Below, one piece after another: positions 17,077 to 26,003 of a stretch of 64,000 nt of DNA. The DNA is from JAICMB01 sp035295125. Its GTDB lineage: Bacteria; Acidobacteriota; Terriglobia; Bryobacterales; Bryobacteraceae. A program made the translations under genes and the position numbers. Below the pieces are notes generated by a model. It was not told where the DNA came from. It did not search any database and saw only the letters and a program-made list of their open reading frames with translations. Numbering within the stretch: the stretch's first letter is position 1; the number at the start of each line of letters is the position of its first letter. The stretch is from positions 248,001 through 312,000 of the forward strand of contig DATGJP010000020.1 of assembly GCA_035295125.1 (NCBI GenBank). The letters are read 5' to 3'.

Positions 17077-17826
17077 ATGTCAGGACACTCCAAGTGGGCG
17101 ACCATCAAGCACAAAAAGGCCGCCCTCGACGCCAAGCGTGGCAAAGCATTCACGAGCATTATCAAGGAAATTATGATTGCCGCCCGTAGCGGCGGCGATC
17201 CCGACGGCAACCCCCGTCTTCGAACCGCGATTACGGCCGCCAAGGCCGTCAGTATGCCTTCCGACAACATCAAACGCGCCATCATGCGCGGGACCGGTGA
17301 GTTGGAAGGCGGCCAGATCGACGAAATCATGTTCGAAGGCTATGGACCCGGCGGCGCCGCCGTCCTGGTCAACGTTGCCACGGATAATCGCAACCGTACG
17401 GTCAGCGAAATCCGGCACGTCTTCTCGAAGCACGGCGGGAATCTGGGTGAACAAGGCAGCGTCTCGTGGATGTTCGAGCGCAAGAGTCAAATCGTCATTG
17501 AAAAGGATAAGGCCGGCGAAGACCAGCTCATGGGCATCGTTCTCGATGCCGGCGCCGACGACCTCAAAGGTGACGAAGATAGCTGGGAAGTGCTTTCGCC
17601 CCCAGAGAGCCACGAGGCCGTGCTGCAAGCCATTCACAATGCCGGCATCGCGACTGCATCCTCCGAAATCGGGATGATCCCGAAGAACCTCATCAAGCTG
17701 GAAGGCAAGAACGCATCGGGGATGCTCAAGCTGACCGAGACGCTCGAAGAGCATGACGACGTCCAAAACGTCTATTCCAATTTCGATATAGACGAAAAAG
17801 AACTGGAAGCCCTGGCTGCCAGGTAA
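17077..17826 (+). CDS. yebC: YebC/PmpR-family protein
   Basis: YebC family (249 aa), starting with the hallmark MSGHSKWATIKHKKAALDAKRGK. Further signatures are IMFEGYGPGGAAVLVN, the TDNRNRTVSEIRHVFSKHGG block, and the C-terminal DDVQNVYSNFDID. Family members have been described as DNA-binding regulators and more recently as translation factors that relieve stalling at proline runs. It opens a tightly packed operon; ruvC starts at the base directly after its stop, the common yebC-ruvC order. Confidence 0.97.
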   Translation: MSGHSKWATIKHKKAALDAKRGKAFTSIIKEIMIAARSGGDPDGNPRLRTAITAAKAVSMPSDNIKRAIMRGTGELEGGQIDEIMFEGYGPGGAAVLVNVATDNRNRTVSEIRHVFSKHGGNLGEQGSVSWMFERKSQIVIEKDKAGEDQLMGIVLDAGADDLKGDEDSWEVLSPPESHEAVLQAIHNAGIATASSEIGMIPKNLIKLEGKNASGMLKLTETLEEHDDVQNVYSNFDIDEKELEALAAR

Positions 17827-18312
17827 ATGCGAGTTTTAGGAATCGATTGCGGCGCCGAGTGGACCGGCTACGGTCTTATTGAGAGCGACGGACGCTCGCA
17901 CCGCATCGTTGCCGCGGGTTCGATTCACACCAGCCCGAAACAGCCGTTGGGCGATCGCCTGCTCGTCATTTCGCGGGCGCTGCAGGACGTGATTCGGCAG
18001 TACGAGCCATCGGCAGCCGCGGTTGAGGAAGTGTTTTACGCGCAAAACGTGAAGACGGCCCTCAAGCTGTCGCATGTGCGGGGCGTCATACTGTTGGCCA
18101 TTGCCGAGGCGGGGCTGCCCCTGGGCGAGTATTCGCCATTGGAGATCAAGACGAGCGTGGTCGGCTACGGACGCGCCGAAAAACAGCAGGTGAAAATGAT
18201 GGTGCATTCGATTCTGAGCATCGTGGAACAGATCGAATCAGAGGATGCTTGCGACGCGCTGGCGGTCGCGATATGTCATGCCACTCATTCGCGGGAGGTC
18301 GTCCCATGCTAA
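17827..18312 (+). CDS. ruvC: Crossover junction endodeoxyribonuclease RuvC
   Basis: Holliday-junction resolvase (161 aa). The catalytic acidic residues are visible: Asp7 in VLGIDCG, Glu in AAVEEVFYAQN, and the Asp pair in EDACDALAVAICH. LKLSHVRGVILLA and YSPLEIKTSVVGYGRAEKQQV complete the family pattern. It begins at the base after the yebC stop. No ruvA or ruvB lies next to it; the next gene (start 18306, overlapping) is of unknown function. Confidence 0.97.
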   Translation: MRVLGIDCGAEWTGYGLIESDGRSHRIVAAGSIHTSPKQPLGDRLLVISRALQDVIRQYEPSAAAVEEVFYAQNVKTALKLSHVRGVILLAIAEAGLPLGEYSPLEIKTSVVGYGRAEKQQVKMMVHSILSIVEQIESEDACDALAVAICHATHSREVVPC

Positions 18313-19031
18313 GTGGAACGGTGAAGTCCCGCTTGATGCCCCGTGTGATGCCGGCTGTTAGCCTGCGGCGGGTTGCGAACCTGCCGGCGCCGGTCGTCAA
18401 CCTGGTCCGCCTGCTGGTCGTCCTGTCAGCCGCATTCGTGCTGCACGCCGACCCTGTCATTGTGTACTCCAAGTACTTCAAAGGCAGCAAACCTGAGAAC
18501 GTCATCATCACGGTGACCAAGTCGGGCGACACCGAATACAAGGAAGCCGCCAACGACGATCAGCCGATCAAGTTCAAACTCACCGAAGCGCAGACCGCCG
18601 AAATTTTCTCGCTCTCCGACAAACTGGGGCATTTCAGCAAGCCCCTGGAATCGCCCGCTAAGGTCGCGCACATGGGCTGGAAGACGTTTCACTACGAGGA
18701 CGGGGCGGACAAGCACGAAGTGAAATTCAACTACTCGGAGAACCTCGATGCGCAGGCATTGCAGGACTGGTTCGAGCGCATCACGGAAACCGAGCAGGAT
18801 TTCATTGATCTCGACCGTACCGTGCATTTCGACAAGCTCGGGGTGAACCAGTCAATTCTCATGGTCGAGATTACTTATGACCGCAAGCGGCTTATTGCGC
18901 CCGAGCAGTTTCTGCCCTTGCTGGATCGCGTGGCGAAAAACGAAAGCTATATACACATGGCCAGGGAGCGGGCCGCCAACCTGGCCGAAATGTTCCGGAA
19001 TAACAAGACAGCGCAGGCGGGACCGCAATGA
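18306..19031 (+). CDS. Exported protein of unknown function in ruvC operon
   Basis: Product of 241 aa with a basic N-terminus and one hydrophobic stretch (LVRLLVVLSAAFVLHADP) that looks like a long signal peptide; the mature part begins around DPVIVYSKYFKGSKPENVIITVTK. The rest is a compact mixed domain rich in charged residues, with no motif I recognise. I chose ATG 18306 because GGAGG lies at 18293-18297; the frame could open at 18249. The start overlaps the ruvC end by 7 nt and the stop overlaps the next gene as ATGA, so the genes are co-translated. Confidence 0.75.
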   Translation: MLSGTVKSRLMPRVMPAVSLRRVANLPAPVVNLVRLLVVLSAAFVLHADPVIVYSKYFKGSKPENVIITVTKSGDTEYKEAANDDQPIKFKLTEAQTAEIFSLSDKLGHFSKPLESPAKVAHMGWKTFHYEDGADKHEVKFNYSENLDAQALQDWFERITETEQDFIDLDRTVHFDKLGVNQSILMVEITYDRKRLIAPEQFLPLLDRVAKNESYIHMARERAANLAEMFRNNKTAQAGPQ

Positions 19032-20323
19032 AGTTCTGGTGTATCGCGATTGGGCTCCTCGCAGTCCCGGCTCTGTTTGGACAAGGCGCGCCGGTTCAGA
19101 TGTCGCAGGATGAGCAGACCAGCCTGACTTCGGCGCTCGGAGAAGCGGGCAACAGCCCGGTGGATTTTATTCGCGCCATTGAGGCTCATCTTCAGAAATT
19201 CCCGAATTCGCCGCGGCGTGCCGACCTCGAAAAGGCGTTGGTGAAGACGGCGATTCAACTCAAAGATAACGATCGGATCATGCGTTTCGGCGAGAGCGTT
19301 CTACAGCGGGAGCCGAACGATTTGAGCGTGTTACAGAGCGTCGCCGTAGCCCTGCTGCAGACGGGCGGCAAACCGAATTGCGAACTCGCTTTGAAGCATG
19401 CCGAACACATGGAAAAGCTCGTCGAAGAGGCCAGGAAAATGCCGCCTCCCGTGGCTGGGCGTGACGAGGCGCGGCAAATCGAGGATTACGACCGGCTCGA
19501 GGCGACCGCGGTGTTGCTCGAAGGACGCGCCCGAGGACTTCTCGGCCAAACCGATATGGCCATTCATCTCGCCAGGAAGAGCTTCGACATCTACCCCAAC
19601 GTGGAGTCTGCGCGCGAGTCTGCTCGCTGGCTTTCGGATGCCGGTCAGTCTCTCGAAGCCGTGCAATACCTTGCGGATGCATTCTCCATCGCGCAACTGC
19701 ACGCGGCCGAGCCCGATCCAGCCCACGACCGCGACAAGATGGGCAGCATATATCGTACGCTCAACGGCTCGGAAGCCGGGCTCGGCGACCTGATTTTGAA
19801 GGCCTACGATCGTACCTCGGCACTGTTCACGGCACGGCGTCAGAAACTCCAGGGACTCGATCCAAATGCCCAGCTCACGGATCCTCTGCAATTCACCGTT
19901 ACCGATGTTGCCGGCGGCAAACTCCAGCTAGCGAGTCTTAAGGGTAAAGTGATCATCATGGATTTCTGGGCCACGTGGTGCGGTCCCTGCCGGGCGCAAC
20001 ATCCCTTGTACGAGCAGGCCAAGGAGCGCTTCAAGGATCATGACGACGTCATCTTCCTCTCGATTGACACCGACGAGGATCATGGCGTGGTGAAGCCGTT
20101 CCTGGAATCGAACAAGTGGACGCAGAAAGTTTATTTCGATGATGGCCTGGCGCGCCTGCTGCAAGCCACGTCCATTCCCATGACCATCATCTTCAACAAG
20201 AACGGCGAAATTTACAGCCGGATGAACGGATATATCCCCGAGCGTTTCGTCGACATGCTGAGCGATCGGATCAACGCGGCGCTTCAGGGAAAAAAGGCGG
20301 CCACGGCCATTATTTCCCAATGA
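19028..20323 (+). CDS. TlpA-like thioredoxin-fold protein with helical N-terminal region
   Basis: Exported redox protein (431 aa). A signal peptide (MKFWCIAIGLLAVPALFGQ) is followed by about 250 residues of TPR-like helical repeats (EKALVKTAIQLKDNDRIMRFGESVLQ). The C-terminal 150 residues are a TlpA/ResA-type thioredoxin domain with GKVIIMDFWATWCGPCRAQHPL, W317-C318-G-P-C321, and the cis-Pro in SIPMTIIFNKNG. Probably a periplasmic thiol-disulfide reductase. It overlaps both neighbours by 4 nt (ATGA at each junction). Confidence 0.88.
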   Translation: MKFWCIAIGLLAVPALFGQGAPVQMSQDEQTSLTSALGEAGNSPVDFIRAIEAHLQKFPNSPRRADLEKALVKTAIQLKDNDRIMRFGESVLQREPNDLSVLQSVAVALLQTGGKPNCELALKHAEHMEKLVEEARKMPPPVAGRDEARQIEDYDRLEATAVLLEGRARGLLGQTDMAIHLARKSFDIYPNVESARESARWLSDAGQSLEAVQYLADAFSIAQLHAAEPDPAHDRDKMGSIYRTLNGSEAGLGDLILKAYDRTSALFTARRQKLQGLDPNAQLTDPLQFTVTDVAGGKLQLASLKGKVIIMDFWATWCGPCRAQHPLYEQAKERFKDHDDVIFLSIDTDEDHGVVKPFLESNKWTQKVYFDDGLARLLQATSIPMTIIFNKNGEIYSRMNGYIPERFVDMLSDRINAALQGKKAATAIISQ

Positions 20324-21492
20324 CCCCCTTCCGGCGCATCACCTGGATTGTGCTGGACAGCGTCGGGATTGGCGCCATGCCGGACGCGGCCGCTTTCGGC
20401 GATCCTTCCGGCGCCGACACGCTCGGGAACATCGCCCATCGCAGGACACTGAACCTTCCGAACCTGGCACGGCTCGGGCTGGGAAACATCAAGCCGCTCG
20501 ATCATATTCCGTCTGCTGCCCAGCCGCTGGGCTCCTACGGACGTTGTGCTCTGGCTTCACCGGGTAAGGACACCACCACGGGGCACTGGGAGATGGTCGG
20601 CATTCACCTGGAGAAGCCGTTCCCGCTTTGTCCGAACGGATTTCCTCGGGAAATTCTGGATGAGTTCGAGCGCCGCATCGGCCGAAGCACCCTCGGCAAC
20701 TACGCGGCGTCGGGTACTGAGATCCTCAAGGAACTGGGCGAGGAACACATGCGGACCGGTTCGCCGATCGTGTACACGTCGGCGGACAGCGTGTTCCAGG
20801 TGGCGGCTCACGAGGAAGTCATCCCGCTCTGGGAACTGTACAAGATCTGCGAGACGGCTCGGGACATCTTGCGCGGTCCCTGTGAGGTGGGGCGGGTGAT
20901 CGCCCGGCCCTTTATCGGTGAACCCGGCAAGTTCACGCGGACGCCCAACCGGCATGACTACGCCGTACCGCCTCCCAAGGGCATGCTGCTCGACCAGTTG
21001 GAGTCGAAGAGTATCAACGTTTTCAGCGTTGGAAAAATCTTCGACGTGTTTCTGGGTCGTGGCATCCGCGAATACGAGAAGACGAAAAGCAATGCCGACG
21101 GCATGGTGAAGACTGCCGCGGCGCTCGATGAGTGCACGGATGGGCTGATTTTTGTGAACCTCGTCGATTTCGACCAACTCTATGGGCATCGCAACGATGT
21201 CGAGGGCTACGCGCGGGCACTCGAGGAAGTGGACCGGTGGCTGCCCGGCTTCATGGAAAAGCTCACGAACGAAGATCTGCTGATCCTCACCGCGGACCAT
21301 GGGTGCGATCCAACGGCTCCAGGGACGGATCACACGCGCGAGTATGTGCCGGTGCTGGCCTACCAACCGCGCCGGCCCGCCGGCGGCGACCTGGGTCTGC
21401 GTCAGACTTTATCCGACATTGGGCAGACGGTTGCAGAGAATTTTGGTGTTCGCATTCCTAAAGGAGAGAGCTTTCTTACTTCACTCTCATGA
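20320..21492 (+). CDS. deoB: Phosphopentomutase
   Basis: DeoB (390 aa) interconverts ribose-1-phosphate (or deoxyribose-1-phosphate) and the 5-phosphate in nucleoside salvage. Alkaline-phosphatase-superfamily metal ligands appear in order: IVLDSVGIGAMPDA at the start, the DTTTGHWEM phospho-acceptor loop, VNLVDFDQLYGHRND, TADHGCDP and TDHTREYVPVL. Length and order match the family. It overlaps the previous gene and tpiA by 4 nt each. Confidence 0.96.
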   Translation: MTPFRRITWIVLDSVGIGAMPDAAAFGDPSGADTLGNIAHRRTLNLPNLARLGLGNIKPLDHIPSAAQPLGSYGRCALASPGKDTTTGHWEMVGIHLEKPFPLCPNGFPREILDEFERRIGRSTLGNYAASGTEILKELGEEHMRTGSPIVYTSADSVFQVAAHEEVIPLWELYKICETARDILRGPCEVGRVIARPFIGEPGKFTRTPNRHDYAVPPPKGMLLDQLESKSINVFSVGKIFDVFLGRGIREYEKTKSNADGMVKTAAALDECTDGLIFVNLVDFDQLYGHRNDVEGYARALEEVDRWLPGFMEKLTNEDLLILTADHGCDPTAPGTDHTREYVPVLAYQPRRPAGGDLGLRQTLSDIGQTVAENFGVRIPKGESFLTSLS

Positions 21493-22235
21493 GTAGACGA
21501 CCCGTAATGGCGGGGAACTGGAAGATGTACAAGACTCCCAGCGAAACCCGTGCATTTTTTGAAAAGTTCCTGCCGCTGGTAGCCGGTGTGAACGAGCGTG
21601 ACATCGTAATTTGTCCTCCTTATGTCAATCTGCCGGCGGCGGTTGAGGCGGTCGGTGGCAGTCCTGTCGAGATCGGCGGTCAGAACGTTTTCTGGGAAAT
21701 CAAGGATGGCGCCTTCACCGGCGAGATTTCCGGACGCATGCTGAAAGAAGCCGGCGTGAAATGGGTCATCATTGGCCATAGCGAGCGCCGTCAGTATTTC
21801 GGCGAGACCGACGACACCGTGTTCAAGCGAACCCTTGCAGCGCTCGAAGTTGGCCTGAAGCCGATCGTCTGCGTCGGCGAACTGCTGCGCGAGCGCGAGT
21901 CCGGCGAGACAAACTGGGTGCTGGAGCGTCAATTTACACATGGCGTATCCAAGCTGACCTCGGAGCAGTTTGCGCAAATCGTCATTGCGTACGAGCCGGT
22001 TTGGGCGATTGGAACTGGTAAAACCGCAACTCCGGAGATCGCCGCTGAGGCGCACGCGTTTATTCGCGGGTTGGTGCAGACGAAGTACGCCACGAGCGAC
22101 GTCCGCATTTTGTATGGAGGCAGCGTGAAGCCGGACAACATCAAGGGTCTGATGGCGCAGCCGGAAATTGACGGCGTCCTGGTCGGGGGCGCAAGTTTGG
22201 ACCACAATTCGTTCGCTTCCATCGTCAACTACTAA
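21489..22235 (+). CDS. tpiA: Triosephosphate isomerase
   Basis: TIM-barrel glycolytic enzyme (248 aa). Active-site residues are visible: Asn10 and Lys12 in MAGNWKMYK, the electrophilic His in IIGHSERRQYFGE, the catalytic Glu in AYEPVWAIGTGKTA (with the flexible loop) and YGGSVKPDN near the C-terminus. It overlaps deoB by 4 nt, joining glycolysis and pentose salvage in one transcript. Confidence 0.97.
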   Translation: MSRRPVMAGNWKMYKTPSETRAFFEKFLPLVAGVNERDIVICPPYVNLPAAVEAVGGSPVEIGGQNVFWEIKDGAFTGEISGRMLKEAGVKWVIIGHSERRQYFGETDDTVFKRTLAALEVGLKPIVCVGELLRERESGETNWVLERQFTHGVSKLTSEQFAQIVIAYEPVWAIGTGKTATPEIAAEAHAFIRGLVQTKYATSDVRILYGGSVKPDNIKGLMAQPEIDGVLVGGASLDHNSFASIVNY

Positions 22236-22237
22236 GA

Positions 22238-23251
22238 ATGGTTCGACTGCTACCGCATGCTTTAGCTTGCCAACTTCTTGTTGCCGGCCTGCTGATGGCC
22301 GCCGACGAGAAACCGAAAGAGAAGCCGAAGATTCCCGAGCCGTACGATTCCATCGTGCGGCTCGCTTATACAGCGCCGCCCGAGTTTGCCGCCGACGCGT
22401 TGTTGCGGGTCGTGGAATCCGGGAAAGTCCCCGACAAGCCGGCGCTGGTGGACCTCGTGGAGCATGCCTACAGTCTCGGCGGCAGCGCGCAGCTTAGGGC
22501 GCCGGTCAAAGCATTAAAGCGCGTTCCGGATACACCGGGCGCGATGCTGGCCGCTGCTTCACAACTTCACCTCGATGCGCTCTCCCTGCAATCGCGAGCC
22601 GTTCGTGACATGGCGAGCTTGGACCGTAAAAAGGCTTGGGAACTTTTCCTGACCATTCCGGCGCCCGCGGTCGAGCAGCCGAAGTGCGAAGACATGGTCA
22701 TCACCGACGTGTCGCCGCTTCGCGACTTGGCGGCGACCTTCGGTGAGGATGGCATTAACGCCAAGAGCCTCCCGCCCGATCCCACAATGCCGGATTGTTC
22801 CTCGCCCGAGGTCGCGAGTACCTTCTGGAAATCGGAGAAGGGGCAGCGCATATTCAAGGAAGCCTATGACCTGCGCTTCGGATCGCAAAGCCTTCCGCGC
22901 GCCGAGTGGTTGGATCACCTTACCGATTTCCTCAAAGACCTGGGGGATTGGAATGCCTCCGATGAGAAGTCGGAAGCGGATTTCTATCACCAGCGCTCGA
23001 CCATTTACGAGATGCTGGTCGAGATTACGCCACCCGGACCGGAGCGCAATCGCGTGCTTCTCGCGTATGTCTCATTCATCGCTGGCTCGAACCTGCAGCG
23101 GGAACGGCCGGCCGAGTGGTTCTACTATGCTTCGTCATTACTGAGTCGGAGTCGGTCGACGAGTAGCGCCGAGGTAGAAAAGGTTCTGGATGCTTTCGGG
23201 AATAGTGGGAATGCTGCGCTAATGTTGTGCGCGCAGCTTGCACGGATATAA
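22238..23251 (+). CDS. Exported protein of unknown function, end of yebC-tpiA operon
   Basis: Product of 337 aa that starts 2 nt after the tpiA stop. An N-terminal signal peptide (MVRLLPHALACQLLVAGLLMA) is followed by a lysine/proline-rich linker and a mainly helical body. Segments such as LRDLAATFGEDGINAKSL and SEADFYHQRSTIYEMLVEITPPGPERNRVLLAYVSFIAGS suggest an all-alpha repeat-like fold. No catalytic motif is seen and I do not recognise the family. Confidence 0.75.
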   Translation: MVRLLPHALACQLLVAGLLMAADEKPKEKPKIPEPYDSIVRLAYTAPPEFAADALLRVVESGKVPDKPALVDLVEHAYSLGGSAQLRAPVKALKRVPDTPGAMLAAASQLHLDALSLQSRAVRDMASLDRKKAWELFLTIPAPAVEQPKCEDMVITDVSPLRDLAATFGEDGINAKSLPPDPTMPDCSSPEVASTFWKSEKGQRIFKEAYDLRFGSQSLPRAEWLDHLTDFLKDLGDWNASDEKSEADFYHQRSTIYEMLVEITPPGPERNRVLLAYVSFIAGSNLQRERPAEWFYYASSLLSRSRSTSSAEVEKVLDAFGNSGNAALMLCAQLARI

Positions 23252-23680
23252 GAACGAGTTCGCCCATCCAACCCGATCACAACATTTCAAAACAGTCCAA
23301 CCCGGCCCTATCCCCTTGAATTCACCCGAATTTGATATCAACCCGTCGGATCGCCGCCACGCTTCTCGAAGACTCCAGCCCCTACCCTGAAACCGTGCAG
23401 GCACTCGCGGCGCCTGCCTCGATCTTTGATAAATGAATACTGATTTTGTCGCCCGGCTCAACACGCCGGCCAAGCGCGACGCAGAGCCGGAAATCTCCGT
23501 CGCAAAACGCCAAGTTCTGCGTCGCGTTTTGGAATTCATCCAACGTTTTGACCGAGATCCACTATGTGTGCAGCACGAGAAGGAAGATCTACGAAATTTC
23601 GAAGAACAGTGCTCAAAGGTGGCGCAGGCGGTTTCGCCTGCGCATGCCGCTCTCAAAGGCTTTTGCCACGGGCTGCTCGG
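23252..23680. other. 429-bp intergenic region holding a palindromic repeat
   Basis: No convincing gene. Overlapping frames are open: 23433-23684 on plus (83 codons) and 23219-23656 on minus (145 codons). Their composition is poor, and both run through the repeat at 23618-23648, so I treat them as spurious. The left part is unremarkable AT/GC-mixed spacer between a plus-strand operon end and a minus-strand operon end, so terminators for both should lie here. Confidence 0.5.
23618..23648. repeat. Dispersed GC palindrome, best copy in window
   Basis: A 9-bp perfect stem, arm GCGCAGGCG (23622-23630) and arm CGCCTGCGC (23635-23643), with loop GTTT and flanks GGTG and ATGCC. The same unit recurs at 5829-5858 (degraded), 47437-47466 (inverted, inside a gene) and 58736-58763 (degraded), with a looser copy at 53563-53587. 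That makes it a REP-like dispersed family. Confidence 0.8.
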
Positions 23681-24271
23681 CTAGACCGGGCTGCGCTTGA
23701 GCGCGTAGTCGATAGCTTCCTGCGGAATCTCGAACTTCGCCATCCCTTTATTCCCCATGAAGCCGACATCTTTGATCCCGACTTTGCTCGTGTAGAACGC
23801 GTCGACCACCATCGTGCGGGCCCAGTCGAAGAAGCGGATCCCGGCCCCCAACTCCGGCGCGGTATCGGCGTTCTTGCGATAGGCGATCAGGTCGAGCATC
23901 GCAGTTTGCTGCTCGGGCTTGGCAGTGAGGAAATTGGTCCCGTAGCGTTGTTCCATCTGGAAATCGAGCCATGCGAGCCCCCCGGTGTAAATGGCCAGCA
24001 GTTCCGGGTTATTACTGCACAGCAGGTCGATGAACTCGCACGCACCCGACTCGCTCGCCGCTGGCGACACCTCGTCAGCCGGCACGATTAAGTCGGCCAG
24101 CTTCTGCATGGTCGCGTACTCGTGATCGTTCAGAGCCGTGTGCTTGTAGACGCCATTATTCGCAGCCTTGTTGTCGGCCGCCATCTGATGGACGTGCTGC
24201 GCCGACGCCGTAGCCGCCGTAGCGGTGGCAATCGCGATCTGTACCAGTCCTCTACGTGTGATCTCAGACAT
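23681..24271 (-). CDS. Gluconate 2-dehydrogenase subunit 3-like protein
   Basis: Small exported subunit (196 aa). The N-terminus SEITRRGLVQIAIATATAATASA resembles a twin-arginine signal (RR followed by a hydrophobic run). The mature part contains MQKLADLIVPADEVSPAASESGACEFID, the family signature of gluconate 2-dehydrogenase subunit 3. This family helps export and stabilise the flavoprotein subunit. It overlaps the GMC oxidoreductase gene upstream by 8 nt, so the two probably form one periplasmic or membrane-bound dehydrogenase. Confidence 0.87.
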   Translation of the reverse strand: MSEITRRGLVQIAIATATAATASAQHVHQMAADNKAANNGVYKHTALNDHEYATMQKLADLIVPADEVSPAASESGACEFIDLLCSNNPELLAIYTGGLAWLDFQMEQRYGTNFLTAKPEQQTAMLDLIAYRKNADTAPELGAGIRFFDWARTMVVDAFYTSKVGIKDVGFMGNKGMAKFEIPQEAIDYALKRSPV

Positions 24272-25979
24272 TGCCCTTCCTCAGTTCCTCTGCCAGGTAG
24301 TCTGCCGCCCGCCACGCCAGCGCGACGATCGTCAGCGTAGGGTTCTTGTCCGGATTGCTGACGAATGGCGCGCCGTCGGTCACAAATAGATTCTTAACCT
24401 CGTGCGTCTGGCAGTAGCCATTCAGCACCGACATTCGCGGGTCTTTGCCCATTCGCACCGTGCCGAGTTCGTGAATGATTTCGCCGCCAACTGAGATGCC
24501 GTCGCCGTTGGCGAAATTGGGGCTTGGTTGGGTCACCTTGCCGCCCATCGTCTCGAGGATGGCTTTGAAGGTATCGTGCTGATGTTGCGCCTGCTTCAGT
24601 TCGTTGTCGCTCCACTTGAAATGGAATCGCAGAACGGGGATGCCGTAGCGGTCAACCACGTTGGGATCGATCTCGCAGAAGGTGTCCTCGTTGGGAATCA
24701 TCTCGCCGCGGCCGGCCAGGTGCACATAGGTGCCATAGTCCGCACGAATGGCCTGCTTCAGCGCTTTACCGTAGCCTTCAGTGTGGCGCGACACTCCACG
24801 GAACGAACCAACCTGGGGCATGCCGAAGCCGCCGCCGATCTCAATGTGATACCCACGTGGGAATTTCTTGTCCTTTTCGTCCCACAGCCACCACGGCACA
24901 AAATAATGCATGCCGCCCATTCCATCGCAGTCGTGTTTCGGCATCCCGATCAACGCCGGCACCTGCGCGCCGAGGCTGTAGCCAACCGTGTCGGTGAGGT
25001 TGCGGCCGACATGTCCCGATCCGTTTGCCAGCCCGTTGGGGAATCGCGATGATTTCGAGTTGAGCAGCAATCGCGCCGATTCGCAGGCGCCGCCGGCAAC
25101 CACTACCGACCGGCAGCGAATCTGCTGCTCGCTGCGTGTGTCCTTGTCGATGTACGAAACGGCAACCACCTTGCCTTCGTTGTTCGTGATCAGCTCGCGT
25201 GCCATCGCGTTGGTGAAAAGTTTCACGCGGCCGCTCTTCATGGCCGGAAAAACCTGCACTTGGCTCGACGAATAGTTCGAAGCGGTGACGCAGCCGCGGC
25301 CGCATTCGCCGCAGTAATGGCACGGGGGCCGGCCATTCAGCGGCGTCGTGATCACCGCCATGCGATTTGGAATGCAGGGAATATTGAGCTTATCGCAAGC
25401 CCGTTTCGTGAGGATTTCGTGAACCCTCGGCGGTGGCGGCGGTTGGAAGATGCCGTCGGGAGTGCTGCGGATGTGCTCGATGGATCCGGTTACGCCGATG
25501 AATCGTTCGGCTTTGTCGTAATAGGGTGCGACATCGTTGTACGTTATGGGCCAGTCGGTGCCAAGTCCATCGCGTGTGTGCGGATAGAAATCGTAATCCG
25601 AGAAGCGAAACGAAAAGCGGCCATAGTGATTCGTGCGGCCGCCGACCACGCGCGAGCGGAACCATTCGAATTTCGATCCTGGCGCGACGGTGTAGGGTTC
25701 GCCTTCCAGTTTCCAGCCGCCGAAAGACGCCGTAAAGTACCCAAAAGGCCAGCGGCTGCGGCCGAAATAGCCTGCTCCGTCCTCACCTACCCCGCGGTGA
25801 TTCACCTCGTACGGCCACATGTGCTCCTTGAAGTCTTTGGCCGGATTCAGCATCGGACCGGCTTCGAGAAGCGCCACGGATACGCCGAGATCCGTAAGCA
25901 CTTTCGTGACGGTTCCGCCTCCGGCTCCGGAGCCGATAATCACAACATCGTAGACGGGCGCGCTGTGAATGACTTGCAT
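24264..25979 (-). CDS. GMC-family FAD oxidoreductase (gluconate dehydrogenase-like large subunit)
   Basis: FAD-dependent dehydrogenase (571 aa). The ADP-binding motif GSGAGGGTVTKVLTDLGVSVALLEAGP is at the N-terminus and the family C-terminal block ending ADYLAEELRKG is intact, preceded by NLFVTDGAPFVSNPDKNPT. A cysteine cluster CHYCGECGRGC (Cys220, 223, 226, 230) has ferredoxin-like spacing and may bind an Fe-S cluster or relate to those in FAD-dependent sugar dehydrogenases. The substrate is probably a sugar or polyol. It is translated with the subunit 3-like gene, which presumably escorts it through the Tat pathway. Confidence 0.9.
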   Translation of the reverse strand: MQVIHSAPVYDVVIIGSGAGGGTVTKVLTDLGVSVALLEAGPMLNPAKDFKEHMWPYEVNHRGVGEDGAGYFGRSRWPFGYFTASFGGWKLEGEPYTVAPGSKFEWFRSRVVGGRTNHYGRFSFRFSDYDFYPHTRDGLGTDWPITYNDVAPYYDKAERFIGVTGSIEHIRSTPDGIFQPPPPPRVHEILTKRACDKLNIPCIPNRMAVITTPLNGRPPCHYCGECGRGCVTASNYSSSQVQVFPAMKSGRVKLFTNAMARELITNNEGKVVAVSYIDKDTRSEQQIRCRSVVVAGGACESARLLLNSKSSRFPNGLANGSGHVGRNLTDTVGYSLGAQVPALIGMPKHDCDGMGGMHYFVPWWLWDEKDKKFPRGYHIEIGGGFGMPQVGSFRGVSRHTEGYGKALKQAIRADYGTYVHLAGRGEMIPNEDTFCEIDPNVVDRYGIPVLRFHFKWSDNELKQAQHQHDTFKAILETMGGKVTQPSPNFANGDGISVGGEIIHELGTVRMGKDPRMSVLNGYCQTHEVKNLFVTDGAPFVSNPDKNPTLTIVALAWRAADYLAEELRKGNV

Positions 25980-26003
25980 GTACTCTCGATTTTAACGCCG
26001 ATT

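Noticed and set aside
23433..23684. 83-codon plus-strand ORF with plausible composition in its first part
   Set aside because: Ends in the translation of the palindromic repeat, no ribosome binding site, and an equally long antisense frame exists; treated as spurious.
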